Shown here: in pieces, positions 1 through 7,058 of the stretch | Numbering within the stretch: the first letter of the stretch is position 1 | Layout of the letters: every line of letters starts with the position of its first letter | Source: Planctomycetota bacterium | GTDB lineage: Bacteria > Planctomycetota > Phycisphaerae > Sedimentisphaerales > Anaerohalosphaeraceae | Length of the DNA: 10,887 nt | Assembly (NCBI GenBank): GCA_012519365.1 | Contig: JAAYQH010000076.1 | Span: forward strand, 1 to 10,887 | Direction of reading: 5' to 3' | The notes under the pieces: model-generated | What the model was told of the DNA's origin: nothing | Seen by the model: only the letters and a program-made list of their open reading frames with translations | Databases searched by the model: none | Made by a program: the position numbers and the translations under genes

Positions 1-2
1 AG

Positions 3-1496
3 TTTGTCGATCCGATGACCGGTGTTCATAGCCATCCGGAGGTATTGTTGATCGATATCACCCGGATGGAGCAGCGCTATATCAACGAGTTCAAGGGTGT
101 CTTGTTCCGCGAGTTTGGTATCCGCAGCAACATTTACGAACACTATTGGGAATATGAGCAGTATGTCAGGTTGGCCATTCCTGCGATCGCCGCGTTGAAG
201 ACCATCGGCGCCGCCGAACGCGACAAGCCGACGGTGATTGTGGCGCACGAGTTTATGGGAATGCCTACGGCGCTGGCCGGCATTCTGGATCCGTTTGATT
301 TCAAGACGGTTTTTTATGCGCACGAAGTAGCACCGATGCGGAGCATCGTCGAAGGGCATCCCGGCCACGACACGATGTTTTACAACGTGATGCGAAAGGC
401 CGCTCAGAACGATTTGTATGTTAACGATATTTTCGGCGATCAGTCCCACAATTTCAAGTATGCTTTAGTGGAGGCCGCTCGTCATTGCGACAATGTTTTG
501 GCAGTGGGAGATTGCGTCGTCGAGGAACTTCAATTCCTCTCGCCGGAGTTTAAGATTGCCGATATTGCTCTGACTTATAACGGCATTCCGGCCTATCCAA
601 TCAGTCTGGCCGAGCGCTATCAATCCCGTAATCGACTTCGTCAGTACTGTGAAAATCTACTCGGTTGGAAGCCCGATTTCGTCTTTACCCATGTCACCCG
701 CCTGGTGCTCAGCAAAGGGTTGTGGCGTGATCTGCGGGTGCTGGAACATATGGATCGCGAGTTTTCCGCACTGAACAAGACCGGTGTTTTGCTGGTGCTC
801 AGTACCGAGACTCACAAGCGGCGTGACCGTGATATTTACGAGATGGAAGCGGCCTACAACTGGCCGGTTGCTCATCGTGAAGGGATGCCCGATCTGTCCG
901 GCGGCGAGGCGGCCTATTATGCCGGGGTGCAGGAGTTCAACGCACGCAGCCGCAATATCAAAGTCGTCTTTATCAATCAGTTCGGATTCACGCGGGCCTG
1001 CTGCGGTGCGCGGATGCCTGCAGAGATGGAATTTATGGATATCCGCAAAGGCAGCGACGTGGAATTCGGGCAAAGTATTTATGAGCCTTTCGGCATCGCT
1101 CAGCTGGAGCCGCTGTGTTTTGGCGGCATTTGCGTAGTGACCAATCTTTGCGGCTGTGCCGGCTTTGTCAGAGCGGTTTCCGCCGGCACTCCCATGGCCA
1201 ATGTCATCAATGCCGACTATACCGAGTTAAACGGCGATGCGGGATTGGATGTGGAAGAGATGCTTCGTATTGATCGCGCGTATCGCGATCGGATTGAACA
1301 TAAAATCAGCGGCAAAGTGGCCCTTGAGATATGTGCGCGACTGCCCAAAAATGATGAGGAAGCCGACCGGATGATCAAAAGCGGATTCGAAATCGCCCGC
1401 CATATGGGCTGGGATGCGGTGGTGCAAAATTATGTACTCAAAGGTCTCAACAAGGCGATCAAAAAACGACATCAGGTGCAAATGATCGCAATATAA
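3..1496 (+). CDS. GT5-like (glycogen/starch synthase-type) glycosyltransferase, 5' end cut by window edge
   Basis: A GT-B fold retaining glycosyltransferase that probably moves a sugar from a nucleotide donor to a glucan or glycan. The C-terminal half carries the retaining-enzyme E-x7-E motif in YEPFGIAQLE (Glu357 and Glu365 counted from the ATG at 15), followed by a Gly/Cys-rich stretch. VTRLVLSKGL (from about residue 226) resembles the start of the second Rossmann domain, and TYNGIP resembles the 'NGI' linker of glycogen synthases. The N-terminal part aligns by eye with the middle of GT5 domain 1: an LLID strand, and AHEF where the family has HAHDW. The K-x-G-G-L region that opens GT5 enzymes is absent. 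The frame is open from base 3 and no ribosome binding site precedes the ATG at 15, so I treat the gene as truncated by the window and the ATG as internal. Exact substrate unknown. A strong terminator follows the stop codon. Confidence 0.78.
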   Translation, partial: FVDPMTGVHSHPEVLLIDITRMEQRYINEFKGVLFREFGIRSNIYEHYWEYEQYVRLAIPAIAALKTIGAAERDKPTVIVAHEFMGMPTALAGILDPFDFKTVFYAHEVAPMRSIVEGHPGHDTMFYNVMRKAAQNDLYVNDIFGDQSHNFKYALVEAARHCDNVLAVGDCVVEELQFLSPEFKIADIALTYNGIPAYPISLAERYQSRNRLRQYCENLLGWKPDFVFTHVTRLVLSKGLWRDLRVLEHMDREFSALNKTGVLLVLSTETHKRRDRDIYEMEAAYNWPVAHREGMPDLSGGEAAYYAGVQEFNARSRNIKVVFINQFGFTRACCGARMPAEMEFMDIRKGSDVEFGQSIYEPFGIAQLEPLCFGGICVVTNLCGCAGFVRAVSAGTPMANVINADYTELNGDAGLDVEEMLRIDRAYRDRIEHKISGKVALEICARLPKNDEEADRMIKSGFEIARHMGWDAVVQNYVLKGLNKAIKKRHQVQMIAI

Positions 1497-1518
1497 AGCA
1501 CCGATGCACTTACAAAGC

Positions 1519-1556
1519 GGCGCCGAGTATCATCTGAATACGCGGCGCCTTTTTTT
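1519..1556 (+). terminator. Rho-independent terminator of the glycosyltransferase gene
   Basis: The arms GGCGCCG (1519-1525) and CGGCGCC (1543-1549) pair perfectly. They continue inward, after one A/G mismatch, with GTAT (1527-1530) and ATAC (1538-1541), closing a 7-nt loop. Seven T residues (1550-1556) follow directly. It lies 22 nt after the glycosyltransferase stop. On the opposite strand the matching tract is only three bases, so it should be a poor terminator for the leftward gene ending at 1595. Confidence 0.92.
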
Positions 1557-1594
1557 ATGGGGACTGCTTAGCCGTTGCATGCGGCAGGGATATT

Positions 1595-1969
1595 TTACTT
1601 TTCCTTATCGCCGACCAGCGGACGCTGCTCGGTAACTTTGAAATAGACCAGCGTCGCTCGTTCTTCATCGCCGCCGTGACGGCTTCGCCGAAGCTGATTG
1701 ATTTTGTCGGGGTTGTTTTCCAGTCCGCATTTTTCAAGATAAAGCCGAAGTCCGTTGTAGCCGTCGGTTTTTTCAAGAAATAAATAGGCGGCTTTTGGGT
1801 TTTTCAGGATATTGTTAAAGCTCCGCCGCGGCCGCATAATAAAACCGAGGGTGTTCTCGTCCACCACGTGGGGGACAGCATAGACGGCCGCATCTACATT
1901 GCCGTCGGCATCACTGGTCGCTAAAACACCCACTCCTTGGGTGCGGTTAAAATAATCTTTCAGGTTCAT
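1595..1969 (-). CDS. Pyridoxamine 5'-phosphate oxidase-like FMN-binding protein
   Basis: A 124-residue protein of the split-barrel, flavin-binding PNPOx-like superfamily. It has the family's usual progression: an N-terminal helix (MNLKDYFNRTQG), a first strand VGVLATSDADGNVDAAVYAVPHVV in which the substrate or flavin pocket begins, a strand ending GFIMRPRRS, then NNILKNPKAAYLFLE, where the family's 'N.....P.v.l.v' segment sits, and a C-terminal strand TLVYFKVTEQRPL. The length fits the small single-domain members rather than true PdxH, which is over 200 residues and has a characteristic C-terminal motif missing here. Members bind FMN, F420 or haem, so the cofactor cannot be named from sequence alone. 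The ATG at 1969 is preceded by GGAG (1977-1980) at suitable spacing. It is divergent from the redoxin gene, so the two may be expressed under related redox conditions, though this is only inference. Confidence 0.82.
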   Translation of the reverse strand: MNLKDYFNRTQGVGVLATSDADGNVDAAVYAVPHVVDENTLGFIMRPRRSFNNILKNPKAAYLFLEKTDGYNGLRLYLEKCGLENNPDKINQLRRSRHGGDEERATLVYFKVTEQRPLVGDKEK

Positions 1970-1973
1970 TACA

Positions 1974-1980
1974 GTTCTCC
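1974..1980 (-). promoter_or_regulatory. Ribosome binding site of the PNPOx-like gene
   Basis: On the minus strand this reads GGAGAAC, seven to ten bases before the ATG at 1969. It supports that start over any internal Met. Confidence 0.7.
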
Positions 1981-2065
1981 TGTCAGGTCAGGTATTTATT
2001 GTCTTTTATAGTGAACAAATCGAGTATAAGTTAGTACTATTACTCTAAAACGAATAAGTTCATTT

Positions 2066-2071
2066 GGGAGG
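2066..2071 (+). promoter_or_regulatory. Ribosome binding site of the redoxin gene
   Basis: GGGAGG lies 8 nt before the ATG at 2080. It is a strong Shine-Dalgarno sequence that fixes the start of the redoxin gene. Confidence 0.85.
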
Positions 2072-2079
2072 TCAATAAA

Positions 2080-2661
2080 ATGGCATTTACACTGAAAATT
2101 AGACAAAAAGCGCCTGATTTCAATCTGCCGGCGACCGACGGCAGCACCTATTCGCTGAATGATTTTTCCGATGCGGATGTGCTGGTTATCTTTTTTACCT
2201 GTAACCACTGTCCCTATGTGATCGGTTCTGACGAGGTAACACGGCAAACAGCCTTGACATTTCAGCCGCAGGGGGTACGTTTTGTCGGTATCAATGCCAA
2301 CAGCCCCCATACCTATGCCGAAGATTCGTTTGACAATATGGTCAAGCGAATGAAGGAAAAGCAGTTTCCATGGGTTTATTTGTACGATCGTTCGCAGGAT
2401 GTCGCGCGGGCCTATGGGGCTTTGCGTACGCCGCATTTTTTTGTGTTCGATAAAGACCGAAAACTGATCTATACCGGCAGGGGGGTGGATAACCCGCGGG
2501 ACACCAGTAAGATGACTGTTAATGATTTAGAGCGTGCGCTCAGTGAGCATTTGGCCGGCAAACCCGTTTCCGTTCCGGTGACCAATCCCATTGGCTGCAA
2601 TATCAAATGGGAGGGCAAAGACGCCCATTGGATGCCCGCCGATGCATGCGATTTGGTGTAG
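2080..2661 (+). CDS. Thioredoxin-family redoxin (AhpC/TSA-like), CNHC active site
   Basis: A 193-residue thioredoxin-fold protein. [20 protein letters not shown] at the N-terminus is the peroxiredoxin/redoxin opening, and strand VLVIFFT leads into C41-N-H-C44-P-Y-V, the redox-active dithiol. RTPHFFVFD (Thr117-Pro118) supplies the cis-proline loop beside the active site, and GINANS plus [13 protein letters not shown] are the usual middle of the fold. The C-terminus adds an IGCNIKW segment (Cys173) and a final Cys190, extending beyond the thioredoxin core; I recall this tail from a widespread uncharacterised subgroup of bacterial 'thioredoxin family proteins'. No signal peptide is visible, so it is probably cytoplasmic, reducing disulfides or peroxides; the substrate is unknown. 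The strong ribosome binding site sets the start. It converges on lpxB with a 28-bp gap and no visible terminator. Confidence 0.88.
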   Translation: MAFTLKIRQKAPDFNLPATDGSTYSLNDFSDADVLVIFFTCNHCPYVIGSDEVTRQTALTFQPQGVRFVGINANSPHTYAEDSFDNMVKRMKEKQFPWVYLYDRSQDVARAYGALRTPHFFVFDKDRKLIYTGRGVDNPRDTSKMTVNDLERALSEHLAGKPVSVPVTNPIGCNIKWEGKDAHWMPADACDLV

Positions 2662-2689
2662 CGCTTATAGAGGTATTTGTTGCGGCGAC

Positions 2690-3895
2690 TTATCGCTGAA
2701 GCATTTCCAGGACGATGCGGGCGGTATTGTCGCGAGCTTTAGCTGCGGCCATGGGCTTAACCAACTCCGTCAATGCCAAACTGGTTTGTTTCAAGTGATC
2801 AACATTTGAGAGCAGCCGGCTGCACTGTTCCGCTATCGGTTCGACGGCGTCAAAATAGGGCATGTATTCCGGCACACGTTCTTTGCCGGCTAGAATATTG
2901 ACCAGCGACAGATACCGCGTGCGAATCAGCCACCGCCCGACTGCGTGCCAGAGCCATTTATTACTTTGATACAGAACGATCATCGGACAGCCTGCTGCGG
3001 CTACTTGCAGCGTTGCGCTGCCGCTGGCTACCAGTGTAAAATCACATGCCTTGGCCGTTTCGTAAACCTGTCCGATTTGATAGACAATGTCAGGATTGTC
3101 GTTGGCGGCGGACTGAAGCGTTTTCAGTTTTTCTCCATCCGCTGCACAGGCCGTAAAAGTCGCTTGCGGATGGCGTTTTTTAATCCACTCAGCGATGTGA
3201 AGCATTGCCGGCCAGAGGGTTTTGATTTCTGCATCGCGTGAGCCGGGCAGCAGGGCGATATGCGGGGCGCTGCTTTGATACTCGGCATACGTTTTGATAT
3301 TCCTTTCGACCGGCTCGTTTAATGCGTCAAATAAGGGATTGCAGACATACGTCGCATCCACACCGCGTGTACGAAACCACTCCTGTTCGAACGGCAAAAT
3401 ACACGCCAGTTTCGTACAGCAGCGCCGCAGTTTGTAAATCCGCCACGGCGCCCATGCCCACAACTGGGGAGCTATATAAAACAACACCGGGATGTTCAGC
3501 CGACGGGCGGCCTTGGCAATATGGAAATTAAATGCCGGCGAATCACATACCACCACCAAATCCACCGGATTTTCCGCCAGGTACGCCTTTGCCTGGCGAA
3601 TGAGCGTTCGGTAATATCCCAATTGCTTCAAGACATTGTAAATCATTGCGGCATTTTGGACGGGGTTGGCCAGCAACGTACAGCCCGCCTGAGCCATTTT
3701 GTCACCGCCCAGGCCGACCCACTCCAGTGTCAGCGTATCGGTTCCGCTGGGGCAGCCATCGGGCTGTCCTTTACCGGCGTCAAGCTGCTCGTATGTTGCC
3801 CGGATCAGATTGGCGCAGTGTTGTTCGGCGCTGTGTTCGCAGGCACTGATAAAAATGCGTTTATGCATTGGATGCTGTTGATCGGCTGGAGTCAT
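2690..3895 (-). CDS. lpxB: Lipid-A-disaccharide synthase (GT19), divergent
   Basis: LpxB joins UDP-2,3-diacylglucosamine to lipid X at the inner membrane to form the lipid A disaccharide. Family hallmarks in order: the FISACEHSAEQH loop at the N-terminus, VVCDSPAFNF (family form GIDxPDFN, first Asp kept), YIAPQLWAWAPWR, ILPFEQEWF, LLPGSRDAEI, ASGSATLQ and LVNILAGKERVPEYMPYF. The 401-residue length is normal. Several normally fixed positions are changed: GExSGD reads CEHSAE, the MG-x-x-EV region reads MIYNV, GHP reads CNP, and TLE reads TLQ. The mnmG gene lies directly upstream. The ATG at 3895 overlaps mnmG by 35 bp; Met10 (ATG at 3868) would overlap by only 8 bp and starts closer to the conserved FISA strand. 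Neither has a clear ribosome binding site, so translation is probably coupled to mnmG. I keep the longer form, with the shorter about equally likely. Confidence 0.88.
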   Translation of the reverse strand: MTPADQQHPMHKRIFISACEHSAEQHCANLIRATYEQLDAGKGQPDGCPSGTDTLTLEWVGLGGDKMAQAGCTLLANPVQNAAMIYNVLKQLGYYRTLIRQAKAYLAENPVDLVVVCDSPAFNFHIAKAARRLNIPVLFYIAPQLWAWAPWRIYKLRRCCTKLACILPFEQEWFRTRGVDATYVCNPLFDALNEPVERNIKTYAEYQSSAPHIALLPGSRDAEIKTLWPAMLHIAEWIKKRHPQATFTACAADGEKLKTLQSAANDNPDIVYQIGQVYETAKACDFTLVASGSATLQVAAAGCPMIVLYQSNKWLWHAVGRWLIRTRYLSLVNILAGKERVPEYMPYFDAVEPIAEQCSRLLSNVDHLKQTSLALTELVKPMAAAKARDNTARIVLEMLQR

Positions 3896-5708
3896 TGCAT
3901 TTGATTTTCTTCAAATGGATTTGGATGACGGTAATATCCGCCGGGGTAATGCCGCCGAGTCGTGAAGCCTGCCCCAGCGTAAAGGGACGAAATGCGGAAA
4001 GCTTCTCACGTGCCTCAAATCGCAGGTGCTCAATACGGTGATAATCCAGGTCCTCGGGCAGCTTGATGTGTTCGAGGTTTCGAAACGCAGCGATTTGCTT
4101 ATCCTGTCGAGCCAGATAGCCTTCGTACTTGCAGGCAATCGCTGCGGCCTGGATGACCTCACGCGGCAGCCCCATCGCCGCAATCTGTTCATTATTCGCC
4201 AAGTCCTCGGCCAGTGGATGATCGGGCTGTTTGACGCATTCCCATAAGCTCTTGCCACCGGTACGGGTTTGCTTGAGATAGTGTTCCAGCGATTGGATGG
4301 CTCGCCGTTTGGCGCAGAATCGCTCCCACCGCGGCTCATCAATAAGGCCAATCCGCCTGCCGAGAGGGGTCAGGCGGCTATCGGCGTTGTCACTCCGGAG
4401 GGTCAGACGATATTCCGCACGCGAGGTAAACATGCGATACGGCTCATCAATTTCCCGTGTCAGCAAATCATCAACCAAAACGCCCAAATAGGCCTGATCA
4501 CGCCCGAGTATAAACGGCTCTTTGCCCGCCAGTTTATGCACGGCATTCACACCGGCCAGCAGCCCCTGGCCTGCTGCTTCTTCATAGCCGCTTGTGCCGT
4601 TGATTTGCCCGGCCAAAAATAAGCCTTCAATTGGCCGCGTTTCAAGATTCGGCCTGAGTTGAGTTGCCGGGCAGTAGTCGTATTCAATGGCGTATGCGTA
4701 ATGGACGATTCGAGCACGTTGGACGCCTTCCATCAATCGCACCATCTGTTCCTGAATCTCTTTGGGATAGGATGTGCTGATACCGTTGCAATAAATGGTT
4801 GTGACGGCTTGGTCTTCTGGTTCGAGAAAAACCTGATGTCGCGACTTGTCGGCAAATCGAACGATTTTCGTTTCGATGCTGGGGCAATAGCGAGGCCCGA
4901 CTGATTGAATCTGACCGGTGTACATCGGCGCCAAATGCAGGTTGGCCCGCAGCAAATCGTGAATGGCCGGGTTTGTCCACGTGATCCAGCAGGGCACTTG
5001 CGGTCGGTCGATTCGATCGTTCATAAATGAAAACGGCTGCGGTTCGTCATCGCCCGGCTGGATGTCGATCTTGTCATAATCCACTGTGGTTCCGTCCAGC
5101 CGGACAGGGGTTCCAGTCTTAAGGCGATAAACCTTCAGGCCGAGCTTGCGCAAGCAGTCGCTCAGGGCATTGCTGGCCGGTTCGCCCAGCCGACCGCCCG
5201 GCCATTGTTCCTGTCCCCTGTGCATGATGCCGCGTAAAAAAGTGCCTGTTGTCAAAATTACCGCCGCCGCGGAAAACTCCGCTCCATCTTCGCATCGCAC
5301 GCCGTACACCCTATTATGGCGTATCAATACCTCTGCCACAGTATGTTCACCAATGGTTAAATTGTCGGCTGATTCGAGTCGGTTTTGGATATAGGTTTGA
5401 TACTGGTATTTGTCGGTTTGAGCGCGGGGACTTTGCACGGCCGGCCCTTTGGAACGATTGAGAAGGCGAAATTGAATACCTGCCGCGTCGGTTGCCAGTC
5501 CCATCAGTCCGCCCAGTGCGTCAATTTCGCGCACGATCTGCCCTTTGGCCAGCCCGCCAATAGCGGGGTTGCAGCTCATTTTGGCGATGGTGTCCCGCCG
5601 CATTGTTAGCAGCAAGGTTTTCGCGCCCAGCCGACTGGCTGCCCACGCCGCCTCAACGCCGGCGTGTCCGCCGCCGACAACGATAATGTCATAGATTTTT
5701 GTGTCCAC
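3861..5708 (-). CDS. mnmG: tRNA uridine-5-carboxymethylaminomethyl(34) synthesis enzyme MnmG
   Basis: MnmG (GidA) is the FAD-binding partner of MnmE; together they install the (carboxymethyl)aminomethyl group on U34 of certain tRNAs. The 615-residue length is typical. The N-terminus has the dinucleotide-binding VGGGHAG (residues 11-17). SCNPAIGGLAKGQIVREIDALGG holds conserved Cys47, GPRYCPSIETKIVRF (from about 271) is the first family signature with Cys275, and AGQINGTSGYEEAAGQGLLAG (from about 366) is the second. GITPADITVIQIHLKK is the usual C-terminal end, followed here by a short extra Ser/Asn-rich tail that overlaps the start of lpxB. The start is a GTG; an in-frame TGA lies a few codons upstream and the next Met (in LLLTMRR) would delete the nucleotide-binding motif. 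No clear Shine-Dalgarno precedes the GTG. A weak candidate promoter lies about 50-75 bases upstream. Confidence 0.97.
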   Translation of the reverse strand: MDTKIYDIIVVGGGHAGVEAAWAASRLGAKTLLLTMRRDTIAKMSCNPAIGGLAKGQIVREIDALGGLMGLATDAAGIQFRLLNRSKGPAVQSPRAQTDKYQYQTYIQNRLESADNLTIGEHTVAEVLIRHNRVYGVRCEDGAEFSAAAVILTTGTFLRGIMHRGQEQWPGGRLGEPASNALSDCLRKLGLKVYRLKTGTPVRLDGTTVDYDKIDIQPGDDEPQPFSFMNDRIDRPQVPCWITWTNPAIHDLLRANLHLAPMYTGQIQSVGPRYCPSIETKIVRFADKSRHQVFLEPEDQAVTTIYCNGISTSYPKEIQEQMVRLMEGVQRARIVHYAYAIEYDYCPATQLRPNLETRPIEGLFLAGQINGTSGYEEAAGQGLLAGVNAVHKLAGKEPFILGRDQAYLGVLVDDLLTREIDEPYRMFTSRAEYRLTLRSDNADSRLTPLGRRIGLIDEPRWERFCAKRRAIQSLEHYLKQTRTGGKSLWECVKQPDHPLAEDLANNEQIAAMGLPREVIQAAAIACKYEGYLARQDKQIAAFRNLEHIKLPEDLDYHRIEHLRFEAREKLSAFRPFTLGQASRLGGITPADITVIQIHLKKIKCNDSSRSTASNA

Positions 5709-5752
5709 AGATTCAACCGAGATTCAATAATACTACTTCAAACAGGGACAAT

Positions 5753-5781
5753 ATGTTACCTGCTGAATCGCCAAATTGCAA
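5753..5781 (-). promoter_or_regulatory. Candidate promoter of mnmG-lpxB
   Basis: On the minus strand TTGCAA (5781-5776) and TAACAT (5758-5753) are separated by exactly 17 bp; each matches the sigma70 consensus at four of six positions. Transcription would start about 40 bases before the GTG. It is the best pair I found on this strand, but weak. Confidence 0.3.
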
Positions 5782-5782
5782 G

Positions 5783-5801
5783 CGGCTCCGCCCGAGAGCC
5801 G
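5783..5801. other. GC-rich inverted repeat upstream of mnmG
   Basis: CGGCTC (5783-5788) and GAGCCG (5796-5801) form a perfect 6-bp stem with a 7-nt loop, standing out in an AT-rich spacer. No T tract follows on either strand, so it is not a terminator. It lies immediately upstream of the candidate mnmG -35 element. Confidence 0.45.
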
Positions 5802-5911
5802 TATAAACGACCCCCGCCCACGTAAAATCGATATAGATATATTTATTTCAGTAGTTTCTGGCAAAGTGTTGGGCATCGAAACATGAAAATGTTTAGAAAA
5901 AGGTTTTTGGG

Positions 5912-5940
5912 TTGACTTTCATTCGAGGTTGAAGTATAAT
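5912..5940 (+). promoter_or_regulatory. Near-consensus sigma70-type promoter of the exported-protein genes
   Basis: TTGACT (5912-5917) and TATAAT (5935-5940) are spaced by 17 bp, giving eleven of twelve consensus positions. Transcription would start near 5947, about 40 bases before the ATG at 5987. The surrounding sequence is strongly AT-rich. Confidence 0.85.
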
Positions 5941-5949
5941 AACATCCAA

Positions 5950-5969
5950 TTCTATAGAAATGTTTTCTA
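5950..5969. promoter_or_regulatory. Overlapping palindromes at the transcript start, possible operator
   Basis: TTCTATAGAA (5950-5959) is a perfect 10-bp palindrome. It overlaps TAGAAA-TGT-TTTCTA (5955-5969), a 6-bp inverted repeat with a 3-nt spacer. Both sit just downstream of the predicted start of transcription, a usual place for a repressor site. No known regulator motif is recognised. Confidence 0.4.
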
Positions 5970-5986
5970 ACCAATGACTATGGGGG

Positions 5987-6970
5987 ATGATGAAAGCAGT
6001 AATGCAACGAGGTGTGATTTTATACCTGATAATGTCGGCTTGCTGTATTGCCGCGTCCACGGATCCCTTTCCTCCTGAAGCCTTGCCGGCAGTCTCGATT
6101 GGAGAATTTTTGCCGCCTGACTTTGAAGCCAGCGGGTTGGTCTGGCATACCCGCCGACAGAAATTATTCCTCGTCAGCGACAACGGTTTTCTGGCGTCGA
6201 TGACAGACCAGGGAACTGACGTTGAACTTTGGAGAATAAGTGCCGACCTTGAGGCGGTTACCGTCGCTTTTCCGACGAGCGATTTTATCTATCTTGGCGT
6301 TGAGCATCCCGACAGTATTTATGAATTCAATATCACGACCGGAGGTATCACGCGCGTTTTCAATTTAACGCCGTGGATGGATGGGCCCAAAAATTCCGGT
6401 TTGGAGGCGCTGACATTTGTGCCGGATCCGGCTGACCCGGAAGGTGGCCTGTTTTATGCAGGGCTGCAGGAGACCGGCCAGATTTTTGTTTTTCGCTTGC
6501 CTATCCTGTCCAGCGCTGTAAGTACCGCCGTGACGTTTGTGGGGGTAATTTATCCCATTCAAGGGGTCAACAATATCTCCGACTTGTACTATACGCCTTG
6601 CCAAGACGTCCTGTATGCCATTTATGACAGCTCGAATCTTTTAAGGGCAATGACCCCGGATGGCTCCTTTCTTCGACAATGGGAATTGCCGGGCGACAGC
6701 CAGGAAGGCATCACTCTCAAAGGCAGCGAACTGTATATTTGCGAGGATAACGGCCAAAATGGAGGGCGGGTATATCGGTACGCTCCTTTTCTTGTTTTTC
6801 CGCAGCCGGATTTAGACAATGACGGCATCGTAGATTTGCGGGATTATGCTGTTTTTTCGCAGTGTTGGAGGGATAGATTGTTCTGGAAAACCGCCGATTT
6901 GAACAAGGATAACAGGCTGGATGTTGCCGATATCGCTTTTTTTGCGAGCCTGTGGCTTCGCGGCAAATAG
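5987..6970 (+). CDS. Exported SdiA-regulated-like beta-propeller with C-terminal dockerin
   Basis: A 327-residue predicted exported protein. A Lys/Arg-containing start and the hydrophobic ILYLIMSACCIAAS (10-24) form a signal peptide, with possible cleavage after Ala-Ala-Ser. Residues about 45-265 show repeats typical of the SdiA-regulated/YjiK-like propeller: SGLVWHTRRQKLFLVSDNG, DLEAVTV, NSGLEALTFVPD, ISDLYYTPCQDVLYAIYD and a final SQEGITLKGSELYICEDNG. Residues 275-315 hold two calcium-loop repeats, the first with Asp at 275, 277, 279, 283 and 286, the second from Asp304 to Asp315, each followed by an aromatic helix; this is a type I dockerin layout. Such tails usually dock proteins to a cohesin, but no cohesin is in the window. 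The strong upstream promoter fits. GGGGG abuts the ATG at 5987, so initiation could instead be at 5990 or 6002. The propeller's ligand or reaction is unknown. Confidence 0.78.
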   Translation: MMKAVMQRGVILYLIMSACCIAASTDPFPPEALPAVSIGEFLPPDFEASGLVWHTRRQKLFLVSDNGFLASMTDQGTDVELWRISADLEAVTVAFPTSDFIYLGVEHPDSIYEFNITTGGITRVFNLTPWMDGPKNSGLEALTFVPDPADPEGGLFYAGLQETGQIFVFRLPILSSAVSTAVTFVGVIYPIQGVNNISDLYYTPCQDVLYAIYDSSNLLRAMTPDGSFLRQWELPGDSQEGITLKGSELYICEDNGQNGGRVYRYAPFLVFPQPDLDNDGIVDLRDYAVFSQCWRDRLFWKTADLNKDNRLDVADIAFFASLWLRGK

Positions 6971-7047
6971 AGTCTTGGTGTGAGAAAATAACCTGGGGGG
7001 CAGATCGAATTTGTTTTTGCAGGTGGAGAAAAATTCTATTCTTACAG

Positions 7048-7053
7048 AAAGGA
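7048..7053 (+). promoter_or_regulatory. Ribosome binding site deciding the start at 7059
   Basis: AAAGGA lies 5 nt before the ATG at 7059. It favours that start over an in-frame TTG at 7011, which would place sixteen charged residues before the signal peptide. Confidence 0.65.
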
Positions 7054-7058
7054 AAACA

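Larger units (their letters stand above)
1970..2079. promoter_or_regulatory. Divergent AT-rich intergenic region (PNPOx-like / redoxin)
   Basis: This 110-bp AT-rich stretch must hold the promoters of both flanking genes. Leftward, TATAAA (plus-strand TTTATA, 2005-2010) is a fair -10 element about 36 bases from the ATG, but I see no good -35. Rightward, TGAACA (2012-2017) and TACTAT (2035-2040) are 17 bp apart but match consensus only 4/6 each; TATAAG (2025-2030) is a stronger -10 without a well-placed -35. There is also a TAGTACTA palindrome (2032-2039). The elements are candidates only. Confidence 0.35.

Noticed and set aside
657..1073. Open frame of 138 codons on the minus strand inside the glycosyltransferase gene
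   Set aside because: It is antisense to a clearly conserved coding region, has no recognisable domain and reflects codon bias of the real gene.
1555..1776. 73-codon minus-strand frame overlapping the PNPOx-like gene
   Set aside because: It overlaps the better-supported gene in another frame and has no ribosome binding site or recognisable motif.
3521..3904. Open frame on the plus strand antisense to lpxB
   Set aside because: It is a shadow of lpxB, whose frame carries the GT19 motifs across the same bases.
5879..5894. AAACAT-GAAA-ATGTTT hairpin with a GAAA loop
   Set aside because: The stem is short and AT-only apart from one pair per arm, lacks a T tract and lies upstream of the promoter; it is likely chance in AT-rich DNA.
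6040..6052. Lipobox in the propeller protein (SACC)
   Set aside because: Met at -3 is a poor fit to the lipobox, and a normal Ala-Ala-Ser cleavage site follows a few residues later.
7011..7058. TTG start extending the lamin-tail-like protein by sixteen residues
   Set aside because: The extension puts charged residues before an otherwise normal signal peptide, while the ATG at 7059 has AAAGGA at correct spacing.
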